From Rhizomys pruinosus (Eukaryota > Chordata > Mammalia > Rodentia > Spalacidae): a stretch of 64,000 bases of DNA. The translations under genes and the position numbers were made by a program. The notes under the pieces were generated by a model that was not told where the DNA came from, did not search any database, and was given only the letters and a program-made list of their open reading frames with translations. Position 1 is the first letter of the stretch; each line of letters starts with the position of its first letter. This document shows, one piece after another, positions 1 to 10,826 of the stretch. The stretch is taken from assembly GCA_009823505.1 (NCBI GenBank), contig VZQC01006709.1:48220-112219 (forward strand), given 5' to 3'.

Positions 1-502
1 TTCATGTAACTCTTGAGTACAACAAACTCTGAAGCGCCAGAAAAATAACCATTCAGGACCGAACCTTGTTATACGAGTTACATCATATCTTAAACTTTAT
101 CTATTAACGTCAAGAATATTATCTCGCTCGGCACGCATGTGACGAACAGAGTCCCTAACGAATACCAGTTATGTACATGGGAACATCTATAGACGGAACG
201 GCTAACAACTCAGATTCTCGGTCTCGTACATCTATCATAGCCGCCCCACCCCCCCACCCTTAATGGCAGCGAGAAAGACCAGAAAGCAAAATCGACGAGT
301 TCAGTACACACATTTCTCTAGGAAGGCCGCACCGCATAATCCACTCCTAAATGAGACCTGTTCCTGTCACTGAAATGTCTCACCCCCCAGCATTCAGAGG
401 CTGGTATTATCAATACTTTGTGCAGCCGCCAGCCCCCATAGCGCTCTCATGATTATCCTAATCAATGGGCTGCTGGGGATCAAACCCTAAGACGGTTCCC
501 AC

Positions 503-630
503 AGGGCTCGGGGGATGGCCTTAGCGGGTTAAAGAGCACCGAATCTCCCGCTTACATGGCGAAGGGGAACCACAGCGTGAGAGAATTATCCGCAAATGTA
601 CTCCAGAGCACCCACATGGCGGTCTGAGAA
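503..630 (+). repeat. Corrupted B2 SINE
   Basis: The text around 503-557 follows the B2 head (GGATGGCC...AGCGG...TTAA.GAGCACCGA) with extra and missing bases. ACCCACATGGCGG at 611-623 is the B2 centre. The damage is heavier than in other B2 copies of this window. Confidence 0.4.
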
Positions 631-1472
631 AAATACTGTACCATAGCTACACACTCACAGTTTCCAGGGACACATCCGAGCCTCCACTCAGTACTTAACT
701 ATCCCGTGAGACCGCAAGCAGCCTACAACGGGGTGCTCATAACTACGCGCCATCAAAGCGACCAGTCAAACCCATATACGCCCCACCCCCCAATTCATAA
801 AAGCGTAAACGCACAACTACCAACAGAAACACACCCCATACACGAGTAACAAAGAACACTCATAAAACCACTCAAAACCCAGTCATGTTCACTCAACTAT
901 GCAACCAGAGCTTCAACGAACAAGCGCACACGCCCTACGACACCCATGATGCCCCCACTCTATATACGTAGCCCCCATGAATAGCGCTCTAACATAGTCT
1001 GATGTATTGATGTCTGAGCAGTTATTTTATTATATCTCTCTCTGTCCCAAAATTTCAAGCGCAAAACATAGTAGAATAATAATTGTTTTTACATATTCGC
1101 TCTATTTTTATTTTTTCGGGTGCTGAAGTGAGGGAACTTAACCAAAACCCAGAGCCCTTTAAATAAGCATACAGCAAGCCAAACATGAACTATGTTAATA
1201 GATCTTGTTAAACCAAGAAACAGTAAATGCACTTCCTACATTGCTTCTTACTTGACCAACCCAGTCTATATGATAATTATAGTATCATTAGCAATTTCAA
1301 GCATTTACTCTCATAATATATTAAGAAGAAGACACGCTCTGTGGAGTAATAGTGAATAGACATGAACAACTAAACTAATGGCTACCTGTAGCTGAAATCC
1401 ATCACTACTCCATCGTTTATCATGATATAAATCGTTTGGAAGAATACAGCTGTGGAAGAACAATGCGATTCT

Positions 1473-1503
1473 CCTCCTCTCCCTCTCCCTCTCCCTCTCA
1501 TCT
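1473..1503. repeat. CT-rich (CCCTCT)n microsatellite
   Basis: About 30 bases of CTCCTC and CCCTCT repeats inside the aberrant edge region. Confidence 0.7.
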
Positions 1504-2947
1504 CATAAGCAAACTGCAAAGCGAACCAAGAGCACGCCGTCCCCTGTCATAAGAGAAAACCTGATCAGGACAGAGCCCTCGAGCTAACAAGCTAACACAG
1601 AACCACCAAAGAACAAAAAAGTCTCATGGTCCCAGACGCGAAACCAACACACGACGAAGACCACTTAGTCTCTCTCTTTACAACTAAACTGCGCGTCTTT
1701 GCTTTCTCCTGTCTGCGTACACTCTCTCAGTCCTTTTAAGCATTTCATTCCCCGTCCCACTCAAAAGCATACCACCAACCAGCTATACCGAAATCTAAGC
1801 CGAAATGTTGATACATAAGTGTCTCCATTACCCATTAAACAGCTAACAAACCAGCTCCACAGTGATCACAAAAGTCCAAAATGCTAATCAACATTTATCA
1901 AAGGCGTATCAACAACAGCTCTCAGGATCCATTATTTTATAACTTACTACTAAAATGGAGAACGAGAGATCCAACCTCCTCCACCCTTCACACGCTCACA
2001 CTACGGTATTAGTCCACCATGCTTAATATAGTGTAATATTATGAGATCCAAGCTACTACTAACAATGAGCGCTCGTATAAACACTGTCTCCTCAAGATCA
2101 AAGATCAAAAGAGTACACCCAATACTCCTTCTGTCAAGGGACTTTTTTTGTATCTTTTTTATCCTTTAACATGATTAAGCCATAAGTTAAAAAAATTCTA
2201 AATGCCTCTTATAAGAAGCTGTGGTTCCAACAAGAAAAGAAAGTTACAATGGTAGTGATAGATCGATAGAGCACACAATGGTCTAAATGCACTGACACAG
2301 CAACTCACGGGCAACAACCAACGGCAGACTAAGTCAAGATCAACAGAGTGGATTCTTTGTGATAAAGTAAATTCTCACAACATAGTGTCCAGCCCTGTAC
2401 TCAACTAGTACAGAGCAGGAACCTCCGTATACACCAAAACGCATACAGAGCATCAAAGTGGTGCTATAACAGAGATTCGAACAACTCACTTATAGATTCT
2501 CATATAGAAAACAAGACCAAAAAATAAATAAATAGAAAAAACATGCACAAAAATGAAATAAAAACCATCCTCATATAAAGACCCTAACATAGCAAGGCTC
2601 TGAGACACAAGTATTGAGACTTTCAACAGATCAGCAAGCAAAATAGAGAGCTCATATGATTCTTCCGACATGAACATGGACTCCTACGAATGATCACATA
2701 ATCCTACGTCGATAACTCAACTCTAATCACGGAGCTAAACAAAAAACTGTCTGTATACATAACAGCACTCTCCAAGCGCAAGGTACTACTGACTGACCCC
2801 ATTCATAGAACATCAAGAACACAGCAATTGCAATACGAACACACCTAAAGCCGATAGGCACTTACAGAAATAACAATGCATAGCGCCAAAAGAACACTCT
2901 CCACGCCATATTAACAATTATACACTCCTAAAGATAGCCAATTCACA

Positions 2948-3275
2948 TGGAAGATGGACTGGAGAACATATCACCGAATCAGTAATGCTAACATCACGTA
3001 GCCATAGCAGTTCATATGAATCTCGACTACATACACACCTGACCAGCTCACAGACAACATGTCCCTACTAATACCAAGAATTACCTCAGCACACAAAAAC
3101 AGAGGACCCGAGTTTTCAGTTCCCAGCACCACAATGGCAGACTTAAGAACCGTCTTTAACTCCAGGTTCCAGGGTACCGACGTCCTCTTCTGACCCTCCA
3201 GGCATACCATTGTACAATGTGAGTAGAACCCAACCTACATGCAGACAGTACATTCATTACAACATAAGAAAAAAA
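2948..3275 (+). repeat. B2 SINE, badly degraded head
   Basis: The head is hard to align. From about 3104 the B2 body is clear: CAGAGGACCC, CCCAGCACC, a TTTAACTCCAGG-like centre, CCTCTTCTGACC, then a CATGCAGACAGTACATTCAT tail and an A-rich end. Accuracy improves rightward, consistent with a quality gradient across the first 3.2 kb. Confidence 0.6.
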
Positions 3276-3289
3276 AAAATAATAAATAA

Positions 3290-3458
3290 GCTGGGTCTTT
3301 GTGGCGCACGCCTTTTAGGCCTACACTTCGAGGCAGAGGCAGGTAGGATCTTTGTGAGTTCAAGGCCAGCCTGGCTTACAGAGTGAGTTCCAGACAGCTG
3401 GGGCTACAGGGAGACCTTGTGTCGAAAAGACAAAAAAAAAAACAAAAAAAAAATTGTA
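3290..3458 (+). repeat. B1 SINE
   Basis: Plus-strand B1 (7SL RNA-derived) with GTGGCGCACGCC near the head, GAGGCAGAGGCAGG, GAGTTCAAGGCCAGCCTGG, CAGCTGGGGCTACAGGG and an A-rich tail broken by single C. Confidence 0.9.
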
Positions 3459-3727
3459 AAAGAGAAAAAAATTATTAAAAATTTGGTTTGAACAAGGAGA
3501 CTTCCACAGAGAGAAATTTCTTTCCATAGACTAGTGATCATTGACTGGTGATTACTAGGTACTGTAATTAGCAGTCCTTTGCATTCTATTGCATGAGTAA
3601 TTTCTCTTCATAGCGGCTCTACATGTCTCATTTCACAACAGGAGGAAACTGGGAAATGGTGTTCATTGTGGACAAGGCCATGGGATACCAAGTTTGCGAT
3701 TCAAAACTCAGTTTTTCTTTCTTGCTT

Positions 3728-4177
3728 CTTTTTTTTTTTTTTTTTTTTTTTTGTATTTTTTGAGGACGGGTTCTCTTTTTTTTTTTTTTTAATATTTATT
3801 ATTTCTGTATGTTATGAATGTATTGTCTGCATTGCAGGTCTGTGCACTCTTGTGTCGTGCAATGCCGCGGAGGTCAGACAGAGGTCTCGGGATTCCCCTG
3901 GAAACTTGGAGTTCTCCGGAAATTGGAGTTATAGACGGTTCTTAGCCGCCATTGTGGATGCTGGGAGATCGGAACCAGGGTTTCCTCTTGCAAGAGCCGT
4001 CAGTGCTCTTAAGCCGCTAGGGCTATCTCTCCAGCCCGAGGAACAGGGTTTCTCTGTAGTCCCAGCGGCTGGAGCTCGCCTTATGTAGACCCAGGCTGGC
4101 CTTGAATCACAGAGATCCACCTGCCTCTGCCTCCGAGTCTGAGATTAAAGGCATGTTGCACTTCCATTGCCCGGCAT
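3728..4177 (-). repeat. B1 SINE split by a B2 insertion
   Basis: A minus-strand B1 begins with a long T run and TTTTTTGAGGACGGGTTCTC, is interrupted by B2 at about 3777-4037, and resumes with GAGGAACAGGGTTTCTC through GCCCGGC at 4177. The repeated GAGGA...GGGTT.TCTC text on both sides is the likely target-site duplication of the B2, so the B2 is the younger element. Confidence 0.85.
3777..4037 (-). repeat. B2 SINE nested in B1; carries the 17-bp duplication
   Basis: Starts with a T-rich tail and TGTATTGTCTGCATTGCAG, ends TCTCTCCAGCCC. Two successive copies of a TGGAGTT-containing 17-bp block lie at about 3898-3937, the mark of a B2 subfamily seen at several places in this window. Confidence 0.85.
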
Positions 4178-4320
4178 CAAAATTTGATAAGAGAATAACC
4201 ATTTGAAGAAGATGTTAGACTTCGTTATCCAAATGGGATAGTATGACTTTTACCTAGCAATTATTAAGTTTTACACCCCAGTCAAGGGAAATTCTGATGA
4301 TCATTGAGAAGACCATTTCT

Positions 4321-4675
4321 TTTTGGTGTTGTTGTATATGGTGTATGCATGTTCCAGTTTATGGGCATGTGTGTGTCTGCATGTGGAACCCTGAGGTTGA
4401 TATTGGGTATCTTCCTTAATTGCTTCTTGCACTATTTCATCGAGGGGAGGTCACTGGTTTGAACCTTAGAGCCTCCACCCTTTTGGCTTGTTCAACTGGT
4501 TCAGCTTATTTCCGGTGATCCTCCTGTCTCTACTTCTAAATGCTGGAATTACAGGCAGACTACTATGCCTACCAGGTATTTGTGGGTGCTGAGGACCCAG
4601 GCAACAGTCCTCATACCAGTGGGTTCTCACTGCACAGCAAGCACTTTGTCCACTCACCCTTCTCCTCAGCCTGGG
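4321..4675 (-). repeat. B4-type SINE (B1/ID composite)
   Basis: Contains GAACCCTGAGGTTGATATTGGG, GATCCTCCTGTCTCTAC, GCTGGAATTACAGGCA, GGTGCTGAGGACCCAGG and GCAAGCACTTTGTCCACT, the minus-strand order expected for a B4 element. It is more diverged than the B1 and B2 copies nearby. Confidence 0.65.
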
Positions 4676-4757
4676 AAATGATTTTATAGAACAGATTCTT
4701 CCAATGAAGAACCCCTTGAGTTGTTTTCATTCATCTGAAGGGAATTTCCCATTTTTT

Positions 4758-4800
4758 TCTCCCTCCCTTCCCTCCTCCCTCCCTCCCTCCCCTTCCTCCC
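4758..4800. repeat. (CCCT)n microsatellite
   Basis: Imperfect CCCTCC/TCCC run directly joined to a 5'-truncated B2 on its right. Confidence 0.8.
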
Positions 4801-4900
4801 AGCGTTGCACGACACGGGTGTACAGACTTGCATGCAGACAGCACATTCATACACATACAGAAATAAATAAAATTAATAAAAAAAATTAAAAAAAAAAAAA
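4801..4900 (+). repeat. B2 SINE, 3' third only
   Basis: Begins within the B2 body at GTTGCACGACACGGGTG and continues to the CATGCAGACAG tail, AAATAAATAAAA and a poly(A) end. The head is replaced by the CT microsatellite. Confidence 0.75.
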
Positions 4901-5230
4901 CCTGTTTGGCTTAGTATGTGGTTGTTGCTGTATTCTGAATCCCCCGTCTTCCTCTGCGTGCTTTACGGTAGTTAACAGGTGTCTATCTATGCTCTGGTCT
5001 GTCCGTGTCGTTTCCTTACTCCAGCTTGCTCATGCACACAGAATAGTTGATTGTCCAGCATTCATGGGAACTCGAATGACATATAATAGGCCAACGACGT
5101 GTCAGCAAATGTTTGCTGAGGGCAAAGTTTTTACTTTCCCCATGAAACAAAGTTCGCCACATTTGTTACGGCCCTTGATTTCTTCTTCTCTTGGAATACA
5201 GTATGATGCCTAGAAACAAAAATGGTTTTG

Positions 5231-5450
5231 CAGGCTGGCTGGGTCAGTGGTTAAGAGCCAGTTGTGCTCTTACAGAGGACCTCAATTCGTTCCTAATACC
5301 CATCTGGGGTGGGGAGATCTCACAACTGCCGATATCTCCAATTCCAGGGGATCGGACACTCTCTTCTGGGCTCTGCATGCTCTGCTCTCCATGCACAGGC
5401 CCCCCATAGACACACATATCTGCACATGATTTAAAATTTATAAAAAGAAA
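5231..5450 (+). repeat. B2 SINE, diverged
   Basis: GCTGG.TCAGTGGTTAAGAG, GCTCTTACAGAGGACC, CCAATTCCAGGGGATC and CTCTTCTGGGCTCTGCATG follow the B2 order, with about 20 percent divergence by eye. Confidence 0.7.
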
Positions 5451-5818
5451 CCTAGACTCAGGTAGAACCCCAGACCTCCAAGACGTCTTCTGTCTGTTTC
5501 CTGTGCCAGCCCCTGAAATACAGCCATCTCTCAAAAAAGTCTGGGTACGCCTCAGGAGGAAGAGCCCTTGGAAGACCAGGACCACGCCAGCCTCCCCTCA
5601 AAGACGCCACTTCCCGGAAACTACAGACCAGCGCCTCCAGCAGATGGACAGATGTGCAGCGTGCAGAACCAGCTGTGGTGTGCCAGAGGCAGCTGTAGCA
5701 GCTAAAGAAGACTGACTTCTTTAGTACATTTACCATCAGGGCATCATCAATAACTTTAGGCTGGGCTAACCCCCAGGCTCGGAGTTGGGTGGAATGAGAT
5801 CAGCAGTGACTGGGGCAG

Positions 5819-5824
5819 ATGGTC

Positions 5825-5880
<56 letters not shown>

Positions 5881-5998
5881 GCTGCCGCCGCCGCCACCAC
5901 CGGCGGCCTGTCCAGGACATTGGACTGCAGTTCCAGAGGCACCAACCTGTTCCCTGTGGAAACCATTTCTACTCAGGTCTTTGACAGGTGATGAGTGA
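5819..5998 (+). other. Short open frame with a 20-leucine run, signal-peptide-like
   Basis: An ATG at 5819 opens a 59-codon frame: Met-Val, 20 Leu (19 from the CTG/TTG repeat and one CTA), 6 Pro, Ala-Ala-Cys, then about 28 ordinary residues before TGA at 5996. A hydrophobic run followed by Pro/Ala-Ala resembles a secretory signal, and a donor-like CAG/GTGATG lies at about 5983-5992. No CpG island, conserved partner exon or recognised family is evident. The other frames of the same repeat give poly-Ala and poly-Ser, so chance is the default explanation. Confidence 0.15.
5828..5902. repeat. CTG/CCG trinucleotide repeat
   Basis: Thirteen CTG units (5828-5866), one CTA, five more CTG (5870-5884), then CCG and CCA units to 5902. 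It is the only sizeable GC-rich trinucleotide repeat in the window. The surrounding 5451-6340 has no recognisable SINE. Confidence 0.95.
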
Positions 5999-6366
5999 CG
6001 TTGCCCTTGTTCTCCTGGGAGCCACAGTGTTTTCTTGAATAACAAAGTTGACCTCGGGATGATGCCCACAGCAGTTGGTGGTGGAAACTGTGAAGGGCAA
6101 GGAGGACCTGTCTGCCCTACACAGTCCACGTGAAGGAAGGCCAGGTTGAGGATGCTTGCGACAGTTGGCCGTCCACTCCATCAGGACTCACCTGAGCACT
6201 GAGCAACAGTAGACACAGGCTCTCAAGCATGAATCAAGCTTAACGACTTAAAGCGGATTCTTTCTTGGGCCTCTGGAAAGTATGGTCAAAATGAACTTTT
6301 CTAAAGAATTATGAAAATGAGATTCTACAACTCCAGAATACATGTTTGTGTCTCAAAGATAACATG

Positions 6367-6486
6367 TTTTTGAGAAGGAATCTCACTCTGTAACTCAGAT
6401 TGTCCTTAAAATCTTGACTTTCCACCTGCTTTGGGCTCCTGGGTGCTGCCATTACAGCCAGGTAGGAGCCACCACACCAGGCTGGA
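6367..6486 (-). repeat. Old B1-like monomer
   Basis: TTTTTGAGAAGGAATCTCACTCTGTAACTCAG, CCACCTGC and GCCACCACACCAGGCTGG follow the minus-strand B1 order, but with heavy divergence. Confidence 0.55.
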
Positions 6487-6665
6487 GGATTGCCTAAGAG
6501 GCTCTTGGGTTGAGCCTGGCGCCATATTATGTATCTGCTCAGAGCAGCCCAAAGTCACTCTGTCTCCTCGGGAACCTTTCCTTAACCCAGATATTCCAAG
6601 TGACAGGAAAAACACAACCAAAAAAAACGAGGCAGGATTACTTCTGCATAAAAGAATGTGGAGGG

Positions 6666-6820
6666 GGTGGTGGCGCACGCCTTTAATCCTAGCACTTGGA
6701 AGGCAGAGGCAGGCGGATCTTTGTGAGTTCAAGGCCAGCCTGGTCTACAGAGTAAGTTCCAGGACAGCTGGGGCTACAGGGAGACCCTGTCCTCAAAACA
6801 CCAAAAAAAAAAAAAAAAAA
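6666..6820 (+). repeat. B1 SINE with exact target-site duplication
   Basis: Head GTGGCGCACGCCTTTAATCC, body intact, poly(A) of about 19. AGAATGTGGAGGG occurs at 6653-6665 and again at 6821-6833: a perfect 13-bp duplication, so a recent insertion. Confidence 0.95.
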
Positions 6821-6977
6821 AGAATGTGGAGGGAAGAAATTGAAGCCAGAAATGAAAGGACAGGGAGTGCAGAAAAGCAGCGTTGGAAATTTTTTGATGA
6901 GAATAACTAGCTGGTTGTCTACTGCGTAGAAAACATTCAGGAGCAGTCAACAAAGGAGGCTCTTCAGACATGAGGTG

Positions 6978-7115
6978 TTTTCTTTTGTTTTTGTATTGCT
7001 TTTTTGAGACAGTGTCTCCCTTTAGCCCCAGCTGGCCTGGAATTCCCTATGTAGACCAGACCTGACTATGCCTTGGGGGTGGGAGGGGTGGGATTAAAGG
7101 TGTGCACTACCCAGC
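6978..7115 (-). repeat. B1 SINE
   Basis: TTTTTTGAGACAGTGTCTCCC, GCCCCAGCTGGCCTGGAATTC, GTAGACCAGACC, GGGATTAAAGGTGTGCAC. The CTGCCTCTGCC block is replaced by a G-rich tract. Confidence 0.85.
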
Positions 7116-7940
7116 TCAATTACTAAGTTTTTTTGTTGTGATGTATAGTGTAAGCTTGTCCTCTTTCTCTCTAGGAAACTTTCAATAAATGTCTCATTTA
7201 CATAAATGAAAAAAATTTTTAATCTTATAAAAATAGCTTTACTATGAAGCTGAGAAAGGATAACAGAGAATAATTATAGAAAGATTTTGATTCATCTGCC
7301 TGGAGCCCTTCTTAAGACCAGATTCAGATTCTTTGTTATTTGAGAGAGAAAATAAGTGAATTCCTAGCTAACATAAGGGATTTTTTTTTTTTTTGCTACT
7401 ATGTTGAATTCTGTCCCATGCACTTTAGTATTTCATCTCTCCGTATCTGTACTCAAGGACATTTACATGGTACTCAACCCTTTGCTACGGGAAACAATGC
7501 TGTGAAAATCACATTTCTGCAGTGACAATCACACTTCTGCATGCCTCTGTTTATCTATGTGATAATGCCTCTTCATACACACAGTCTGTTATGAGATGAT
7601 TCATGTCTCCTCGGAATTCATATGTGGAATTCTTATTCCCAATATCTCAAAATACGATTGCATTTGGAAACAGTTTTTAAAGAGGTGAAGTTAAAATCAG
7701 ACCCTGATCCAATCTGATTATTGTCCTTATATGACATGGGGACACAGGGAAGACATCATCAAGAATGCGTGCACAGAGGGAGGGCTGAGTAAGGAAGGTA
7801 CGAGCCAGAAAATAAGCCTCCGAGGAAACAAGCTTGATAATGCCTTGAACTTAGTGGGTAAATTCTTATTTTGTTCAATGGCTAAAGAAGGCAGCTCAGT
7901 TATCTCTTGTGTGTTTGTTAATTGTTCTACTTTTCTACTA
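7116..7940. other. Unannotated sequence
   Basis: AT-rich single-copy-looking DNA with a 14-T run at about 7381. No SINE, gene or structured element recognised. Confidence 0.5.
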
Positions 7941-8096
7941 GTTTTTTTTTTTTTTTGTCTTTTCAAGACAGGGTCTCCCTGAAGCCCCAGCTCTCCTGGA
8001 ACTCACTCTGTAGACCAGGCTGGCCTTGAACTCACAAAGATCCGCCTGCCTCTGCCTCCCGAGTAGGATTAAAGGCGTGCGCCACCATGCCCAGCC
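7941..8096 (-). repeat. B1 SINE
   Basis: T run, GTCTTTTCAAGACAGGGTCTCCC, complete body, end at GCGCCACCATGCCCAGC. Confidence 0.93.
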
Positions 8097-8355
8097 TATT
8101 AGCTCTTTACATATCATTGACCCAATCAGTGAGCTCAGTAATATCATATAAACTCAGTGGCAGAAGACATTTGCCCTCTCTTACCTTGCTCTTAGAACTG
8201 TGGCGGGAGGGGCGTGGGGGAGCAGGGGGCGGGGTGTACAAAAAAAATCCTTTTGTTTGAGCCACCCAGTCTGTGGTATTTGGTTTAGAAGAATTTCTGG
8301 GTTAAGACTATGTGTATTTATTCGGTCTTAATAAATATTGTAAAGCTGGTCTTAC

Positions 8356-8600
8356 AAAAAAAAAAAAAAAGAGGGGTTGGAGGGATGGCCTAGGGGTTAA
8401 GAGCACCGACCCGCTCTTACAGAGGACCAGGGTTCGATCCCCAGTACCTACAGGGTGGCCGAGAGCCGTCTTTAATTCCAGTTCCAGGGGAATCCGACAC
8501 CCTCTTCTGACCTCTAAGGCATTGCGCGACGCAGGTGCACAAACCTACATGCAGACAGTACATTCATACACATACAAAAATGAATAAAATTTAAAAATAA
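8356..8600 (+). repeat. B2 SINE with intact B-box
   Basis: An A run precedes GGGTTGGAGGGATGGCCTAGGGG. The pol III B-box GGTTCGATCC is intact at 8431-8440. Ends in AATGAATAAAATTT and an AAT run. Lacks the 17-bp duplication. Confidence 0.9.
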
Positions 8601-8735
8601 TAATAATAATTAAGAAACCCTGACCTGAACATTAAAGCATTCAAAAACTGCAACAGCAAGGTTCTGGGGAAATCGAAATACGGTCTTCCGAGGGCCACAC
8701 AGCACAGAAAAAGAAAAAAGAACACTCATGTGTAA

Positions 8736-8882
8736 TACCCATGGAGGTCAGAAGGTGGCATCGGATTCTCCGGAACTGGAGTTAGAGATGGTTGCTAGCC
8801 ACCATGTGGGTGCTGGGAATCGAATCCAGGTCCTCTGCAAGAGCACCCAGTGCTCTTAACCACTGAGCCATCTCTCCAGCCC
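8736..8882 (-). repeat. B2 SINE, tail missing
   Basis: Starts inside the body at CCCATGGAGGTCAGAAGG and ends at TCTCTCCAGCCCC. The 3' tail portion is absent. Confidence 0.88.
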
Positions 8883-8932
8883 CAGAATTGTAAAATTATG
8901 AAACAATATGCTTTAGGAGGTCATATTTGTAG

Positions 8933-8968
8933 TGTGTGTGTGTGCGCGTGTCTGTGTCTGTGTGTGTG
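8933..8968. repeat. (GT)n microsatellite, interrupted
   Basis: TG repeat with GC and TC interruptions. Confidence 0.85.
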
Positions 8969-9287
8969 GCCTACTTTAATAGGTTTGGATAGTGTTTTCC
9001 AGGCAGCAGGGCAGCTGTGTATACGAACTCACCGCAATTGTGACAGTGTGCACAAGACCCACATAAGCTCAAGCCAGACAAAATTTCAGAATGGAGGTGT
9101 GGAGACAGGCAAGAAACCCTGACCCTAGCTGAGGAACTACTGGCAGCGCAGAACGCTGGGAAGGGAGAGTCTGTTTTCCTTAAGGATGTGACACTGGATA
9201 GGTTGACCAGGCTCCAGGGCATGGGCCACACAGAAGAGCATTTGGGGATAAAAGTTGGACTCCACAGCAATTAAAAATAATCCTACT

Positions 9288-9448
9288 GCCGGGCGTGGTG
9301 GCGCACGCCTTTAATCCTAGCACTTGGGAGGCAGAGGCAGGCGGAAGTTTGTGAGTTCAACGCCATCCTGGTCTACATAGTAAGTTCCAGGACAGGCGGA
9401 GCTACACGGAGACCCTGTCTCAAAAAGACAAAAAAAAAAAAAAAAAAA
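9288..9448 (+). repeat. B1 SINE
   Basis: GCCGGGCGTGGTGGCGCACG head, full body, about 19 A. TCCTACT at 9281-9287 and at 9449-9455 marks the target-site duplication. Confidence 0.95.
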
Positions 9449-9455
9449 TCCTACT

Positions 9456-9870
9456 AATAATAGAAAACATGAAGTTGGGTGAGGGGGAAGGAAGGTGGGG
9501 GTGGGATGGGGAGGAGTCTGAATACAATTAAACTGTCAGCCCATGAAAGGAACAGCCAGATTGAACCAGATCCCAAGTCAACAGCTCCAAGAAGAGTGGA
9601 CTGTTTTACCTCTAATCCACCTGTGCGCCTTTTCTAAGCCTAGGAACAATCTCTGCAGAAGAGGGCGTGGTGGTAGAATGTAAGGGCTGCGATTGGGGTG
9701 AATGGTGAATACTAAGCAATGTAGTCTGGACACTCATTGATCAACTTGATTGAACAAACAACCTGTCACCCCCCACTGATGTTGGGGCTGTAGGTGTTTG
9801 GGCACAACAGCCTGCAGATAGGTTTTGCCATGAAGGATGCTTGTATTCATGGATTATCACTATATGCTAA
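9456..9870. other. Unannotated sequence
   Basis: Includes a G-rich purine patch at about 9478-9515. No gene or SINE recognised. Confidence 0.45.
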
Positions 9871-9885
9871 AATGAAAAAAAAAAA

Positions 9886-10048
9886 AAAACTGAGAAGAAA
9901 GATGCAGGACAGTTATGGCAGAATGCATGATCTGGGATGTGTGGGGGTGGGGAGGAGGGAAAGGGAAATAAGCCTGACTGAATTGGAAAAAATGATTATG
10001 AAATGAAAAAAGCATCAAAAAAAACTAATTAAAAAAAAAAAAAAAAAA
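9886..10048 (+). repeat. Probable L1 3'UTR tail
   Basis: ATGGCAGAATGCATGATCTGGG followed by a G-rich tract and a long A-rich end resembles the 3' part of the L1 copies at 52.6 kb and (reverse) 57.1 kb in this same window, which share GCAGAATGCATGA.CT and the G run. Confidence 0.5.
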
Positions 10049-10050
10049 AT

Positions 10051-10190
10051 TCTCTTTGTGTTTTTAATCCCAGCACTTGAAGCAGAGGCAGGCGGATCTC
10101 TGTGAGTTTACAGGCCATCCTGGTCTACTAGTGAGTTCCAAGCCTAGCTGGGACTAAAGGGAGACCCTGTCTCAAAAATACCAAAAAAAA
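10051..10190 (+). repeat. B1 SINE, head missing
   Basis: Begins near TTTTTAATCCCAGCACTTGAAG and keeps GCAGAGGCAGGCGGATC and GGGAGACCCTGTCTCAAAAA. Confidence 0.88.
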
Positions 10191-10212
10191 CAAACCAGGA
10201 AAAAAAACCTTT

Positions 10213-10382
10213 TGTGCCAGGAAATGGTGATGCACACCTTTATCCCAGCCCATTAGGAGAGTAGGGCAGGAGGATCTCTATGACTGTCCAATGGCCACCT
10301 GGGCTACATAGTAGTTCCAGGCCAAGCTGGGGCCTACAGCCGAGACCCTGTCTCAAAATGACCAAAAATAAATAATAATAAA
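10213..10382 (+). repeat. B1 SINE, diverged
   Basis: GTGCCAGGAAATGGTGATGC head, GAGACCCTGTCTCAAAATGACC end and an AATAATAAT tail. Confidence 0.8.
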
Positions 10383-10384
10383 TT

Positions 10385-10610
10385 CCAGTCTGGCAAGAGG
10401 TCTCATGAGATAAAAAGTATTTGTTTCCAACGCTGACCACCTGAGTTCAACCTAGGACCCACCAAGGAAAGAGAAAAGCAATCCGCGGAAGATGCTCTCT
10501 GAGCCTCCCCACAAGTGTCCACCACACAGGTGCCCACACAACATACACAAATAAACACCAAAATAAAATATAATTTATAAATTTTTAATAAAATTAAAAT
10601 AATAATAAAT
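10385..10610 (+). repeat. B3-type SINE (B2-related)
   Basis: TGACCACCTGAGTTCAACCTAGGACCC, GAAAGAGAAAAGCAA and CACAGGTGCCCACACAACATAC follow the B3 order. Tail is AAATAAACACC. Confidence 0.65.
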
Positions 10611-10616
10611 AATGTT

Positions 10617-10805
10617 CTTGGACTGGGGGATAGCTAAGGGGATAGAGAAGGGCTTGCTGCACAGTCCTAGAGACCTGAGTTCAATCCCCAGAACCCATGC
10701 AAAGATGGAAGGAGAGAACTGATTCCACAAAGTTGTCCTCTGACCTCTCTACACAGGCCTTGGCATGTACACATCCCCCACACATATCATCACACAATAA
10801 TAACC
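10617..10805 (+). repeat. B3-type SINE
   Basis: GACTGGGGGATAGCTAAGGG, GACCTGAGTTCAATCCCCAG, GGAAGGAGAGAACTGATTCC and GTCCTCTGACCTC. Confidence 0.75.
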
Positions 10806-10826
10806 AATGTTTTTCATCTTCCTAGG

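Larger units (their letters stand above)
1..3230. other. Compositionally aberrant window edge, probably low-accuracy sequence
   Basis: This stretch differs from everything to its right. It is rich in A and C and poor in G and T on the plus strand, most clearly at 660-1000. CpG is far more frequent than in the rest of the window, and simple dinucleotide runs are broken. SINE remnants can be recognised (503-630, 2948-3275) but they carry dense substitutions and small indels unlike the well-preserved SINEs beyond 3.3 kb. No gene, long open frame or clean repeat is visible. My inference is that this is the error-rich end of a contig. A genuinely old, unusual segment is the alternative. Confidence 0.55.

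Noticed and set aside
5766..6129. Poly-alanine and poly-serine frames around the CTG repeat
   Set aside because: These are alternative registers of the same trinucleotide repeat.
6431..6910. 159-codon plus-strand frame
   Set aside because: More than half of it is the B1 at 6666-6820 and its poly(A).
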